DNA of 64,000 nucleotides from Antilocapra americana (GCA_007570785.1 ML660201.1:50304401-50368400); one strand, 5' to 3'; shown: positions 31,379 through 42,902, counted from the first letter of the stretch. Program-made: numbers and translations. Notes: generated by a model from the sequence alone, not told the origin.

Positions 31379-32309
31379 CATTTATAGACAAAGTGAGGCC
31401 CAGAGGGCTGCAAATGACTGTTAAGGAGGGGAAAAAAAAGGACCCAATGGGAAACAGCCTCCTTTTTCATAGTCAAGTGCAGTCAGATCCCCAAAGAGCC
31501 AGATTCCCTTGCCAGCGGCTGGCAGTACCCCGTGAGCCTGTGTATTAGCATTAGGAGGGACTGAGAGACAGTTGCAAGTTTCCCAGATCCTGATGTGTCT
31601 CCTGGACATGAGCTGGGGCAGCAAGGGGAGGAAACAAAGCCCAAGGACCTGGGAGGGCACCATGGGCCTGGCAGTGAGATGCCAGATCTTTGGAGGACCT
31701 GGGTTTTTGGCACAGTTCAGGGTGGCCCCCGTGGAGGGTCCAGCTGACAGAGCTATCCATCCCTGGCCTGGTCCTCCTGCCCTCTAGCTCCATCTCCCAA
31801 GTGGCTCCCTCTCTAGGGGCCAAGAGTGGCCAGGGAGGCTTCTGGAATCCAGGGAAGGACTGAAGTTCCTTGGGTGGGTTTCAGCCTTGCAGCGGGACCT
31901 CATATACCAGCTGCCTCGCTCTTCTGCTGGGTCTGTCCCAGACCTGGACATACAGACAGGACCAGGACGCAGCCCCTCAGAGCACTCATAGAGCATCAGG
32001 AAAGGCAGACAGGCCAAGAAATGACCATCAGGGAGAGCAGAGGGAGAGGTGAGTCTGGGACTGAACCCACTTTCCTGTGGTGTGAGCAAGTGCCAATACT
32101 GTCCCCACACCGGGGCAGAATCTCTCAGGTTGGCTAAGCTTTGGAACACACGGTGGGCTTTCCAAACCCTGGGCCAGATCTTGTCCTGTGGGACCTTGGG
32201 GACTCCTCTGGGCCAGCATTTGCTGATAGCATTAGCATCTAGCTTGGTGCCTAGCACTTAGGAGGTACTTGATAAGGCCCCCAGGACTTCTCAATGGGTA
32301 AAACTAAGC
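31379..32309. other. Unassigned unique stretch
   Basis: About 0.9 kb with overlapping open frames on both strands (plus 103, minus 157 codons). No repeat and no exon structure recognised. Confidence 0.4.
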
Positions 32310-32950
32310 AAAGAAATAAACAATAACATATACCAAGTGGTGGGGAGGACGTAGAGCAACTGGAGATTGTGTCCATTGCTAGCAGGGGTACAAAATGGGA
32401 AAAAGACCTGGAGAGTTCCTTACAAATTAAACAGAAGTCTATCACACAATCCAGAAAGCCCACTTCCAGGTATTTGCCCCAGAAAAACTTATTATGCAAA
32501 AATAAAGTGACTTTGTTTATAACAGCCAAAGCCTGCAAACAGCCCGAATGCCTCTCAAGGGATGTCTGAGCGACTGGATAAACAGTGGGACCTGATGATG
32601 GAATACCACTCAGCATGGGCAAAGAGCGAACTGCTGATAGAAATGACAGAGTCACGACCACTGGGCGGAGTAGGAGAAGCCAGGGTCAAAGGTCGGGTAT
32701 TGCATGATTCCATCATTGGCTGTTACGGAAAAGGCAAATCTATAGATTGGTGGTTGCTGGGGACTTGGGGGAGGGGAAGAGGCTGGCTACACAGTGACAG
32801 GGGAATTTCAGGGTGATGGAAGTCCTCTATGCCAATTAAAGAGGTGGCTACACAACTGTATGCATTTGTCAAAACTCACAGAACTGTACACTAAAACGGG
32901 AATTTTACTGAATGAAAATTATATCTTAATGTTTAAAAATTAGAAAAAAA
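32310..32950 (+). mobile_element. L1M ORF2 3' end and 3' UTR
   Basis: 'cattgctagcaggggtacaa', 'cttccaggtatttgccccag', 'atgatggaataccactcagc', 'tagattggtggttgctgggg', 'cacagaactgtacactaaaa', and the A-rich end. Same class as the copies at 20645 and 13066. Dead. Confidence 0.88.
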
Positions 32951-33559
32951 AACCCTTTTGGAATGATGTTACCCTGTTGTAGGCTCCAGGACCATGCATG
33001 GACTAATTCTTCCTCCCCTGGACCACCCAGGGCTGGTGGGTCCTGGCTTCTTTCGGCTTGGAAGTCCCATCTTCCCCACCCCGAGCTGGAGAGGGATTCA
33101 CTCTCCCCATCCTTACGTAGCCTGGGACTTCCCCCAGCAGCAGCCCCGGCCCATGGGAGCAGTGGGTTCTGCAGGTTCTCCTCTGTGGAGCTCTGGTGCT
33201 CTCTCCTCCCCTGGTGAAATCAGTGAGGCTGAGGGAGAGGTGGCTGTGCTCACGGTCCTGGCATCATGAGAGAGGGGGTCTGAAGCTTGTGCACCTGTGC
33301 ACCTGCCTTGGGCTCAGGGACTGGGGACCAGGTTTCAAAGACCAGCTGGCCATGTCCACCGACACCAAGCCTCAGCTCCTGGACTCCCTCTCACCTGGTC
33401 TCCGCACTTCACAAGCTGTGAAGTGGTGACACCGGCCAAGAACGGCTTCCTGCTGAAGGGTCAAAAGCTCTTTGTTATCCCTGGTGACTGTCCTCAGCAG
33501 ACAGCTCAGCTCAGGGAGACGGCGAGGAGCAGACACAGTCCCCTTCACTGGAATTTCTC
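32951..33559. other. Unique GC-rich block
   Basis: No repeat recognised. Holds the inverted repeat at 33405-33425. Open frames of 84-92 codons lack support. Confidence 0.4.
33405..33425. repeat. Perfect 9-bp inverted repeat, 3-base spacer
   Basis: CACTTCACA at 33405-33413 and TGTGAAGTG at 33417-33425 are exact reverse complements around AGC. Each arm contains an NKX-type AAGTG/CACTT core. Confidence 0.6.
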
Positions 33560-33800
33560 CAACCCTCCTCAGTAGGTCTTCTCAAGCAGTCTTGCCCTCC
33601 CCACAGCAGGCATGACCACACTGCCTCCCCTGTCCAAAGTTCTTCATTGGCCTCACTGATTTCAGGATAAGGTTCAAACATGCCAGCTAACCCCCAAGGC
33701 CTCTGTGACCAGGGGCCCCTGACAGTGAGCCTCACACAACAGCTAGCCTCCATGGGTACCCCTGCTCTCCTCTCTCCCTGAATCACCCTCTTCTTTCTCC
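33560..33800 (+). mobile_element. L2 LINE fragment
   Basis: 'cactgatttcaggataaggt', 'tcaaacatgccagctaaccc', 'ccaaggcctctgtgaccagg' follow the L2 order 'AGAATAAAATCCAAACTCC...AAGGCCCTGCATGATC'. Confidence 0.7.
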
Positions 33801-33954
33801 TCTACTGGATCATCTCCATCATGTTCTTGAGTGTGGTACTCTAGTCCATCTTAAACATATACCCTCTCTTGATCTCAGGCTTCTCCTGCTCCACTTCTGT
33901 TTCCCTTGATTCCCACAACCCTTTTCTACAAGGCTTATTCTGAAGGGGAAGAAG

Positions 33955-34110
33955 AGCAGAATATCAACACCATAACAACCCTCACAGCTTAAGTTTTGCA
34001 AGCACTTTATACATGAAGGCAGTAATATTCCAGATGAGGAAGCTGAGGTCTGCACTGGTGAAATCCAGGTAACTAGGTTGACAGAAATCTATGTTTCCTG
34101 ACTTTCAATT
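33955..34110 (-). mobile_element. MIR SINE, antisense
   Basis: 'ttttgcaagcactttataca', 'ttccagatgaggaagctgag' and 'tgaaatccaggtaactaggt' are antisense MIR. Confidence 0.75.
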
Positions 34111-34394
34111 CCATGGCACCTTCCTCAGCCCTAAGATCAGGACAGATCAGAACTTCAATTCCCAAAGGTGAGGGGTAGCTGGAATAATGGGCACCAAGTT
34201 CCAGAAGGTGAGTCAACATGAGAGGTTAACTGTGAGCAGAAGGGAGATCTGAGAACCTCAACTTGGAGGAGGAAAACTGAAAGCCAAGTTTGCACTGGTC
34301 CAAGGCTCAACCAGGAGCAAGACTGGGAAGAAGAGAGAACTCACACTGAGAACAACCATGGTCAGGACTTCATCTTTCTCTTTCCTCATCTTTC

Positions 34395-34505
34395 CAGATA
34401 GCCTGTGCTTTTGATGTCACTATCAACCCCGATTTACGCTTAGGAAACTGGGCTCAGAGAGGTGAATACTTTTGCCACCCAGCTGACCTGTGTCACTGCA
34501 ACAGG
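34395..34505 (-). mobile_element. MIR SINE, antisense
   Basis: 'tttacgcttaggaaactggg', 'ctcagagaggtgaatacttt', 'tgccacccagctgacctgtg' are antisense MIR core. Confidence 0.75.
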
Positions 34506-35214
34506 AGTAGGAGGGAGGGAAATGGATGGGGGGAGATTCATCAAAATTAATCAATGGTTAAGAAAAAAGATTAATCAATGGTTGATAATTACTGCCTCTA
34601 GGTAACGAGTATACGTGGCTTTGCTGTTCTATACTACTTTTTGATATGATCAAAATTCTCCAAAATTAAAAGTTAAACATCAAGTTGCCCAGAAAAGTGG
34701 TGGAGCAGACACCTGGGTGAGGTAATTTTCTCTCTGCCCACAGGGACTCTGTCCACCCCAGCTTCAGGCTTTTCTGTTGGAAAAGTTTCAGGCTCTCAAA
34801 GACACACAGCTTCATTCTTTTTCCCCATGAATATGGAAACTTCAGAGACAAACCTTATGAACATTTTTGTTCTCACACACCAAGGGCTCTATGCCTTCTG
34901 AGAATAGATCTTTTTCTTGGGGGTCATGACCACGTAACTCTGACAGTCATGTGCCATAGACTCCACCTAAGAGCGATGGTTCCCCACAGTGGTTATATCT
35001 GCTCAACTCAAATGCATCCATTTTCATTTCACCCTGTCACACTACAACATGACCATTTGCTTCCATTTACTGCCTGCTCCGTTTTAATGCAGTGCATGGA
35101 AACATAAACCTGCTGTTAGGTTAGAGATGGACTTCAAATTAAATTCCATTTTAAAAAGGAGAGGAAGGTCACCTGAAAATTCAATCCAAACCCACAAGCC
35201 TTTGTTTGGTACTT
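34506..35214. other. Unassigned AT-rich stretch
   Basis: A direct repeat ATTAATCAATGGTT occurs at about 34547 and 34571. The piece 'caaaattctccaaaattaaa' near 34650 suggests an old L1 tail. No gene. Confidence 0.4.
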
Positions 35215-35439
35215 ATGAAACTCTAGCTATTAGGCCCTATTAAGCATGCGAGATTAGCCCTGTTTAACAGGTGAGTGTCTCAGTTACTCATACTGTCAGG
35301 GGAAAACTGGAACTTATATGAGGTCTGAGGGATCTCAGAATACATACTCTTATAACCAGTCCTGTGATCTACAATAGGCTTCTCTGAGAGTTCACTGCCC
35401 AGGCAGAGGGACGTCTACTTAATGACCTATTAATCTGGA

Positions 35440-35620
35440 ATTGTATTAGGTTCTTTCAATGCTTTTGCACATTAACTCATGCAAGCCAACATGAAACAGC
35501 TACCACCCCCACTTTAAAGATGAGGAAATGAAGGTTTAAGTCGTTAAGGTCATCAGCTGGTTAGAGATTTTAATCCAGGTCTGCCTGACCCCAAATGTGG
35601 TTATTTCCCCCAGATACTCA
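35440..35620 (-). mobile_element. MIR SINE, antisense
   Basis: 'tgcttttgcacattaactca', 'ccactttaaagatgaggaaa' and 'ggttagagattttaatccag' are antisense MIR. A weaker MIR-like piece precedes at about 35215-35345. Confidence 0.8.
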
Positions 35621-36022
35621 TTCTTGTTCTAGATGTGATAACCACAATTCATATCTAAGACAACTCAATTGGAGTCACAGCTATAAACTCTAAGGTGACT
35701 GCAATATTCTGGGAGCACCCGCTGGTCAGGACCCTGGAGAGCTCCAAGTGCTTCATGCTGATTGGCTCCAGGATGCGGACCTCAGTGCACTTCAAGGCTC
35801 TCATAGGTCTGCCTTGGACAGGTCCCTTCCACCGCAACTGGGAAGCGATGCGTGGTAGCGCTGGCATCTTCTAGGTGGGCCTTTAGTTACAGAGCATTGT
35901 CAGGTGTCTGGGGTACCCCTGGGGGAGGGAGGGGTGCTGCAGGTCCTCAGGGCATGAGGTAGGATGCTAGATACTCTTCTTTGATATGCTCCCTCCTCAC
36001 CTAGGCTTTAGGTCTTCCAATA
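35621..36022. other. Unassigned sequence with a CpG-retaining patch
   Basis: 35690-35875 is GC-richer, keeps several CpGs and is open for about 70 codons on both strands, but there is no start, splice or family signal I can defend. Confidence 0.35.
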
Positions 36023-36024
36023 CC

Positions 36025-36043
36025 TTTTTTTTTTTTTTTTTTA
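36025..36043. repeat. Poly(T) run
   Basis: About 18-19 consecutive T. It is not followed by a recognisable reversed retroelement, so it is simply a homopolymer or an orphan tail. Confidence 0.85.
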
Positions 36044-36149
36044 AATTTCTCTAGTGGGCATCTGCTCCCTAGAGAGCAATGTATGGTCCTAATTGCTGAG
36101 AGGTGTTGCAGTGGAGAACTCTCAAAGGAACCACACACGTTTCCAGCTG

Positions 36150-36345
36150 CACACCACCTGGCAGTCTATAAGACACCTTTTAGTGGCATTATCATTTTTC
36201 ACTTTCACAATATCACCACTCAGCTCAAACAAGGAACCAGAGGCTCAGAAATAGTAGTAGATGGCCTGCCGAAGGTCACACAGCGAGGAAATCTCAGAGT
36301 GAACCTTGAGCCCTGTGATCATTACACCAAGTTGCCATAACTCAT
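36150..36345 (-). mobile_element. MIR SINE, antisense
   Basis: 'cagaggctcagaaatagtag', 'gcctgccgaaggtcacacag' and 'cgaggaaatctcagagtgaa' are antisense MIR core. Confidence 0.8.
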
Positions 36346-36499
36346 TAAAAAAGACCCTGTCACCTTCCATTGAGAGTATTACCTTCATCAAAATTATGTT
36401 TGTCAGATGCACAAAAATTTTGTGAGAACAAAACAGTAAATGTGGCCATAATCCATCATCTTTCCTGAACTCACACATCACTTGTTAATCTACAGAGCA

Positions 36500-37000
36500 T
36501 GCAGTCTACTGAACAGAATGAAAGCCAAGCTCTCTGCATGGCTGGCAAGGTTCTGCAAGAACTGGCCTCTGCCAAGCTCTCTGACATCACCTCCCACTGC
36601 TGTCCTCCTCCTTGCTACTCCTTGAACTCACCAGCTGGTTCCCAACTTGGCATTTTTTGCATTGACTACACCCTCTGCCTGAAATGCATTTTCCTCAGAT
36701 CTTGGCATAGCTGTCTGCTGGTCCCTCCCCTCTCAGCTGACAGGCCCCCTCTTTAGAGAGGCCCTCCCTGACTACCTGAGCTATTGCTATATTCTTGTTA
36801 CTATATCACAGCACCTTGTGCCACATCCTTCTACTCCATCTGAAATGATTGGCTTGATTTATTGGTGCAATATCTTTCTCTCTCTACAGAACTAAGCTCC
36901 ATGCAGGCAGGGATTACCTGCCCTGGATCTGAACACCCCTATAATTTCAGCACCAGGCACAGTGTAGACACCCAAGAAATGCCTGCTGAATGAATAAACT
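36500..37000 (+). mobile_element. L2 LINE 3' end, near complete
   Basis: Long colinear L2: 'acttggcattttttgcattg', 'cctctgcctgaaatgcattt', 'tagagaggccctccctgact', 'aagctccatgcaggcaggga', 'agcaccaggcacagtgtaga', ending 'tgcctgctgaatgaataaa'. The terminal TGAA-type tail is present. Confidence 0.92.
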
Positions 37001-37744
37001 TCATCATCCATCTCACACAGTGATCACAGTATTAGATTTTGCAGATCTTGAGTGTGCATGATAACTTCCAGGGAGGTGCTAAGGCTTTGAAAACAAGTTC
37101 TCTCTTTATTTTTTTAAATGAGCATACCCTACAGGTATAAAGTAAGAGGCTGTCACTTTAAAATGGTTGAGAGTCACCTTCGTAGTCAAAAGAGCTCGTA
37201 TTTTTTTTTTTCAAAGAAGAAAACAGGCAGGATTGTGAATTTCTTGGCTGTCACTCTTCTCTAGCATAGTTTTAAAAGAAAACTGGAGTTGCCCAAAGAA
37301 GGCTCGTATTGTTCTGAAGGACCACTTCTCTCTGTCCCTTAAGATGAAAACCTGACAGTCAGCTGCCAGCTGCAGCCCAGGGACAGGAGAAACACACAGT
37401 CAAGAAAGTTTTCATCCCCAAGTGAAGGAGAGAGTCAGAGTTTTGGTGCATGTAGCTTCCCCAGTCACAGTCTATAAGGAATCTCAGCAAACTGGCACAT
37501 GGCACAGTGCAGACAGGAACACACACACAGAAGTGAATCTTCTCAGAGACCGACAGCACTTAAACCAGCCCCTGTAGTGTGTGGGGTTCCTTGACGGTAG
37601 GACAGTCAGAAAAAACCCTAGGTTGAGAAGGAAAGAAAGAGGAAGACACAAGTAGAGCTGAAGGAGGGGTCAGTAATGAGTAATCAAGTCATCCCCTAGT
37701 ATTTGCCAAGTCCTCTGTCCGCCTCCCCACCAGCCAGTTGTGTG
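37001..37744. other. Unassigned AT-rich unique stretch
   Basis: No gene or repeat recognised. Poly(T) at about 37201-37211. Confidence 0.4.
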
Positions 37745-37960
37745 GCAACTGAGTGAAATGGCTCAGGGTATGGATTCTGGAGCCAGACTTCCTGGGTTTG
37801 AACCTCAGTTCCACCTCTCACTAGCTGTGACTTTGGATAAGCTACTCCAGAACCTGGTGCCTCAGTTTCCCCCAAGTTCCAAAAAGGAATAACAATATCA
37901 GTACCTCCCACCTGTATGCAAGCTCGGCATAGTACACTTTAATTGCTGCGGTTTTTATTA
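37745..37960 (+). mobile_element. MIR SINE, near full length
   Basis: 'gggtatggattctggagcca', 'gacttcctgggtttgaacct', 'tcactagctgtgactttgga', 'ggtgcctcagtttcccccaa' give MIR with its tRNA-like head. Confidence 0.93.
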
Positions 37961-38370
37961 TCGCCATTGTCCTCAAGTCTTTGAGCCTGGACCTCTCCTC
38001 TGCCAAAAGGCCCTCAAGCTACCAAGCCTCAGAAGGAAGCGGCAAGGATTAAATGGGAAAAGAACTTACAAGTGGTAAGGAGTGTTACATAATAAGGAGG
38101 GGAAGGATGAGAAAGACCTCATATCAGACTCCAGGCTGGGCTACTGGGAGAAGGGGTCTGGATGTCACAGCTCTTCCGAAAGGCAGGTAACAGGGGAGAT
38201 AAGTGATGAGACCACCAGCAAAGTAGACTCCTCTGAATGCACAGGCCTCCTTGGAATTCAAGGGAGGGGGACAAGATCCTCTGGGATGTGTGCTCCAGAA
38301 AGGCCTCACCAACAGTAAACTGAGCACAATTTGGGGGTGAGCTCAGCTTGCTGCAGTGCTCTGAGAAGGC
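37961..38370. other. Unassigned sequence
   Basis: No gene or repeat recognised. Confidence 0.3.
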
Positions 38371-38605
38371 CTGCTGTGGTGGCTCAAAACAGGGTTTGTG
38401 GGGGCAGAGGTCCTGGGTTCAAAAGCCAGGTGCTCTGCTTCCTCACTGTGTGACCTTGAGCAAGTGACTGACCCTCTCTGAGCCTTAGCTTACCCACCTG
38501 TGAAATGGAGGGGATTACACTTCTGGCTCTCATGAGTTGTTATAAAGATTAAGAGACGACATACATTAAGCACTTGGCCTAGTGCCACAAGCTTTATATT
38601 TTTAA
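38371..38605 (+). mobile_element. MIR SINE, near full length
   Basis: 'aggtcctgggttcaaaagcc', 'ctcactgtgtgaccttgagc', 'ctctgagccttagcttaccc', 'ttaagcacttggcctagtgc' give MIR from B box to 3' end. Confidence 0.92.
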
Positions 38606-38708
38606 TGAAAAACACACGGGGTGAACACAAAAAAAATTGGCTTTTATGCCTTTCAACAGTTCACTCTCCTGAGAAAAAGAGAACTCGGCCCCAAGGCTAC
38701 AAGGATTC

Positions 38709-38718
38709 TATATAAAAG
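38709..38718 (+). promoter_or_regulatory. Isolated TATA-box-like sequence
   Basis: TATATAAAAG fits the TATAWAAR consensus and lies just 3' of a MIR. No CpG island, initiator or downstream exon is visible, so promoter activity is a guess. Confidence 0.15.
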
Positions 38719-39224
38719 AGCCTTAGCCTCCCCTCCAACTAATTCCAAATGTATTCTTAGCTCTGAGCCTCGGCCCATGCAGCTTCCCCACCCACCCAGC
38801 CTCCAGCAGGATCTGTAGCTGAATAAAGTAAGCAAGCAAGCAAACAAAAACCTACACCGATGCTAAGCAAGTGGTTTGTTGACTGACTGTACAACATGCA
38901 TGTAACCAAGAGGATGGCGTTTCCAGGTGCCAGGGGTGATGACCTGGGGTCCCCAGGCCTGGAGAGCACCCCTAGGGCCCACTGGCGCGGCACCCGCCCT
39001 CTCAGCCACCTATCCAGGAAGACAGTTACCCCTTTCAGAGGAAAGCGTATCTGATAACAGGTAAGTGATGCCGCTGCCCTGTGTTTTACCACCCAGCCCT
39101 CCGCAGAGGTTTGCACTGACAGTCATCCTCAGAGAGGGGCCCAATGCCTGGCATCATATTCCATTTCCCTGGTGGGTGAGAAAGCAGGCCCCAATTCCTC
39201 TGGGGCTTCAGTCCACGCTCCCAG
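38719..39224. other. Unassigned sequence
   Basis: Contains a short (AGCA/AAGC)n run at about 38829-38850. No gene seen. Confidence 0.35.
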
Positions 39225-39705
39225 CTGCTGCTCAAAGAATGCTCCTAAAACACAGCTGCTGGTGCCCTGCCCCTGCTCAATAACCTTCAATGGCTCCCTA
39301 CTGCCTTTCCGACAAGCTCTGGAGCCTATGTGTGTGTGTGTAGGGGGGCATCTGAAATGCTTTTGAGACAGGTCTTCACCGACCCTCTGAACCCAGGCTT
39401 CGCCACTTCTCATCACTGGTTCTCAAAACAGCCTCACCCTCCCAGGCCCTCCACCCTCTTCTCTCCCAGCTAGACTGCTGCTCATCCTCCTGGATGGTCC
39501 CCTCCTCCAGGAAGCCTTCTTGGCTTTCCATTACAGACACAGTCCACTGAACTGCGATTTCCTGTCGGTCTTCTCTTATGCTGAGAACCTCTCGAGGGGA
39601 GGCATAGTGCTGACTTCATCACTGTCCCCCCAGTATAATCTATCACGGGGAATGACACAGAGCAAAATGGGGGCTCAGGGAACCTCTGCTGGTTAGACGA
39701 GCCCC
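39225..39705 (+). mobile_element. L2 LINE
   Basis: 'aacacagctgctggtgccct', 'aataaccttcaatggctccc', 'cccctcctccaggaagcctt', 'cttggctttccattacagac' in L2 order, with a small (TG)n insertion at about 39331-39343. Confidence 0.88.
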
Positions 39706-39759
39706 AGAATCACAGTCCTCATGGTAGACTTTTACGCTACTGAAATGATGTCATTTTTT

Positions 39760-40062
39760 TATCCTAAAGGAAATCAACCCTGGATATTCATTGGAAGGAC
39801 TTAGGCTGAGGCTGAGAAGCTCCAATACTTTGGCCACCTAATGAAAAGAGCTGACTCATTGGAAAAGACTCTGAGGCTGGGAAAGATTGAGGACAGGAGG
39901 AGAAGGGGACAACAGAGGATGAGATGATTGGATGGCATCACTGACCCAATGGACATAAGTTTAAGCAAGCTCCAGGAGACAGTGAAGGACAGGGAAGCCT
40001 GGCATGCTGCAGTCCATGGTGTCTCAAACAGTTGGAAATGACTGAGTGAACAACAGCAACAT
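39760..40062 (+). mobile_element. Bov-B LINE 3' end
   Basis: 'cctaaaggaaatcaaccctg', 'gagctgactcattggaaaag', 'gacagtgaaggacagggaag', end 'gactgagtgaacaacagcaa'. 5'-truncated. Confidence 0.95.
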
Positions 40063-40084
40063 GTTTTTAAGTGGAGTCTTGGCC

Positions 40085-40360
40085 CCCAGATTTTACCTAA
40101 GTGTATTCAGTCAACCATCGCTGAATGTGATCTGCATCAGGCGCTGAGTGAACAAAAGAGACAAAGCCCTTGTCCTCCTGGAGCTTATATTCTATGGGGG
40201 AGAGACGGCCAATTCACAAGAATTCAAATTAAAAAAAAATTGTTTTTAGAGGGATGGGTTACAGGGAGTGTGGGATGTTAGGGGATAATCCATATTCCCC
40301 TCACATTCCAGGAGGGCTTCCTGGAGGAAGAGCCATTCAAGCAGGGATTCTATGGACCAA
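40085..40360 (+). mobile_element. Ancient LINE-like fragment, family unassigned
   Basis: Same class as the piece at 24125: 'aaagcccttgtcctcctgga', 'gcttatattctatgggggag', 'aggagggcttcctggaggaa'. Confidence 0.5.
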
Positions 40361-41859
40361 GGGCAATCCGGGATGGGCAGACTGGGCTGGGTTTTCCCAC
40401 AAGTGCCTCAACTCAGAGTTTGGTCTGGGCTGGCTTGCTAAACAGTGGACTCCTTCTGGGTGAGAAGCCAGCATGTGGCAGGCAGAGAAGATGGTATCAG
40501 AGGGCAAGAGTGGCTGGGGTGGGGGTTGCGGGAGGGCCAGGCTGCCCTCCAATACAGCCCACCATCAGCTCCTTTCTGAATCCCTGCTGGACCAGTGTAA
40601 AATCAGAACATATCTCTCCCCTGCCCTTGGGTTTAATTTCCTAAATGTGTCCCTGATGGTGTTGCTAACGGGATACCCAAGGAGGGCTGGATTCCGGCAA
40701 GGTGGATTCCTCTGCGTCCACATGATCCAGCTGCCGGCGGCACATGGCTACCTGCCCAGGGCTCTCAGCCCCATCCCCTGCTCACCATTTCCCAGCCAGG
40801 GTGGGGCCCCCACCGGCCTCTCTTGAATCGCTTCCTCTGGGCCCTGGGTTCAGGCAGCATGCTCAACCCCCACCTCTGAGTATTTAATTAAAATGGAATC
40901 ACTGCTCACCCAGGAACTGTGGGTAGGGGGAGTGTGAAACAAAAGGCCCTTTCACGGTGGGAACTGGCTCAGAGGCATCAGTGGCGTCGGCGACAGCTTC
41001 ACTCACAAGCCTCTGGTTTCTGACTCCAGACAGGCTGGTTCTGTGGCTCTCCATCAGTGGGATCTGCTGCCCTCTCCCAACCCCGGCCTAGCTCATGCCA
41101 ACCCTGGGTGAGAGCCTGGGGGCACTTGTGGACTACACACTTTGCTCCGCAGGAAACTAATCTTTTTCCTCCCTGGAAAGAGGAGGGGGCCTGGGAGAAT
41201 GAGGTGGAATGCTCGGGGTGGGCAAGGGCTGGCCAAGGAGAACAGACAGATATCAGGCAGTGACCAGACAAAGTATCAGGGGATGAGAAACCTAGGGCTT
41301 TCCCTGGGTGAGAGGCAGGCTTTGCAGTTGCAGTCAGGGCCCTCCGTTCTGCGGTGGAGCAAGAATCCCCCCAAATTCCAAGCCCTGACACACTCTGAGC
41401 TGCAAAACCCAGCTGCTCTGAAAGAGCAGGTCCTGGTGCCCAGAGAAGGGTGTCCTGGACGGCGAGAGGGGTCTCCTCCCATGTGCTGGTGCCTACTGGC
41501 CTTGCCAACTTGCCCAGGGGAGGTCACATCAGACTCTCTGAAGACAGAGGAGATTTTGAGTGTCCTGCTAGGCGAAGGGCAGGGGAAATGGCTGCAGTTT
41601 CCAGGCAGAAAGAGGGAAGGTGTCCCCAGAGGCCATGATCAGAGGCGAGTGTGAACAAAGATAATCCTAGAACAGACTTAGCACAAATAGGGGTCTAGCT
41701 GGGTTGCACCCTGAGCTCAAGGATTGCATAAGAACACCCACATGGCACGTGGCAGGTCCCTAGGGTGGGCTCTGAAGCCACTCACCAGTCCCCCTGAGAG
41801 GAGGAATTATGCAGGGAGAGAAGCCTGGGTCAGAGTCAGGGGCCCGTGGTCTGGCTTGG
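40361..41859. other. Long unassigned unique stretch
   Basis: About 1.5 kb of GC-rich DNA. A block at 40870-40915 ('tatttaattaaaatggaatc') is conspicuously AT-rich in a GC-rich setting. Open frames of about 170 codons exist on both strands over 41000-41650, a mark of low stop density rather than coding. Confidence 0.4.
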
Positions 41860-41965
41860 CTCAGCCCCAGACAGGTGGTCAGACCTTCCCCTCTCTAGGT
41901 CTCAGTTTCCTCATCTATAAAATGGAAGTCATACTTGCATCTGTGGCTGTGGAGTAGCAGTGAAC
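41860..41965 (+). mobile_element. MIR SINE
   Basis: 'ttcccctctctaggtctcag' and 'tttcctcatctataaaatgg' are the sense MIR core. Confidence 0.88.
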
Positions 41966-42902
41966 CAGAAGGTCTCTTAAGATGCTTATGATCGAACATT
42001 CTCTCTCTGCTCTTAGTTGATCAGAATGCGTCTCCCCCTTCCACCTCCAACCCTCTCCTCATTAAGGCCAGGAAGTAGGCAGAGCCCAGTAGGGAAGGGC
42101 CCCTCGGAGGCCAGGAGGGGACGCTCAGGAGCATGTACACTCCATACCAGCCTGCATGCAACTGCAGGGAAAGCTGAAGTGGGGACCCCCAACCCCAGAA
42201 CCTGGACAGAGCCCACAGGGAGGCTGCCTGGAGCTCAGCGTGGATGGGGCGTAACATGACTCTGATCCCACTGGGAGCAATTCCCTGGTCCCCTTCCAGC
42301 CTCCCAGGCGAGGAGATGAGCTTGCTTAGTTTAATTTCCCCCAACTCAGCCAGTTCCGGGGCACATAAATTCATTAATATGGGATTATGGGGATTATAGG
42401 CTGCCTTACTCTGCAGGTGACTGAGGGCAGACTCAAGGGGCCTCAAGACCTCCTCCTCACCAGACAGGGGAGGAAGCCAAGGCTCCAGGAGCAATCCCTG
42501 AGGGCAGAGGGAATGCTGGGCAGAAGCCCCTAGGAGCCCCCTCTGCCCCTATCCACTCTCATCAAAAGGGAGAAAGCACCGTAAACGTGCCCATCTCCTC
42601 GTCACAGAAAGCAGGGCCGTCCTGGAACCCCACCCACTCCCGCCCTCTTTCTAGCATTTCCTGTGGCTTCTCCAGCCCAGACCTGTCCAGATTCAATTGT
42701 TGGTGGATGATTTCTGACCCGGCTTTCTACAGAGCGTGACCCCAGACACTGGGCTCACAGGGGTGATCTCAGGAGGCACAAAGCACTGCCCTACATGTGG
42801 AAACAGGCTTTCGGTGGCTACCTCGAGCAGCAAGGGCTCAGCTCGGGGTCAATGGGTTTTTGGGTTTTAACATCCACCTCTGATGAGTCCCTTCTCTTTA
42901 AC
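41966..42902. other. Unique stretch containing the tandem bicoid-type motif
   Basis: No gene recognised; a 157-codon minus-strand frame at 42021-42494 has no domain I know. The segment 42320-42410 is AT-rich with homeodomain-type words. Confidence 0.4.
42381..42396 (+). promoter_or_regulatory. Tandem GGGATTA (OTX/CRX/PITX-type) sites
   Basis: GGGATTA at 42381-42387 and again at 42390-42396, preceded by TTCATTAATAT at 42370-42380. GGATTA is the core bound by bicoid-class homeodomain proteins. Function inferred from motif only. Confidence 0.3.

Noticed and set aside
41142..41654. 170-codon plus ORF and a 169-codon minus ORF over the same DNA
   Set aside because: Comparable open frames on both strands indicate low stop density, not coding; no acceptor/donor pair with phase support was seen.
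42021..42494. 157-codon minus-strand ORF
   Set aside because: Peptide looked mildly protein-like but has no known domain, and it overlaps the AT-rich regulatory-looking island, which would be odd for coding sequence.
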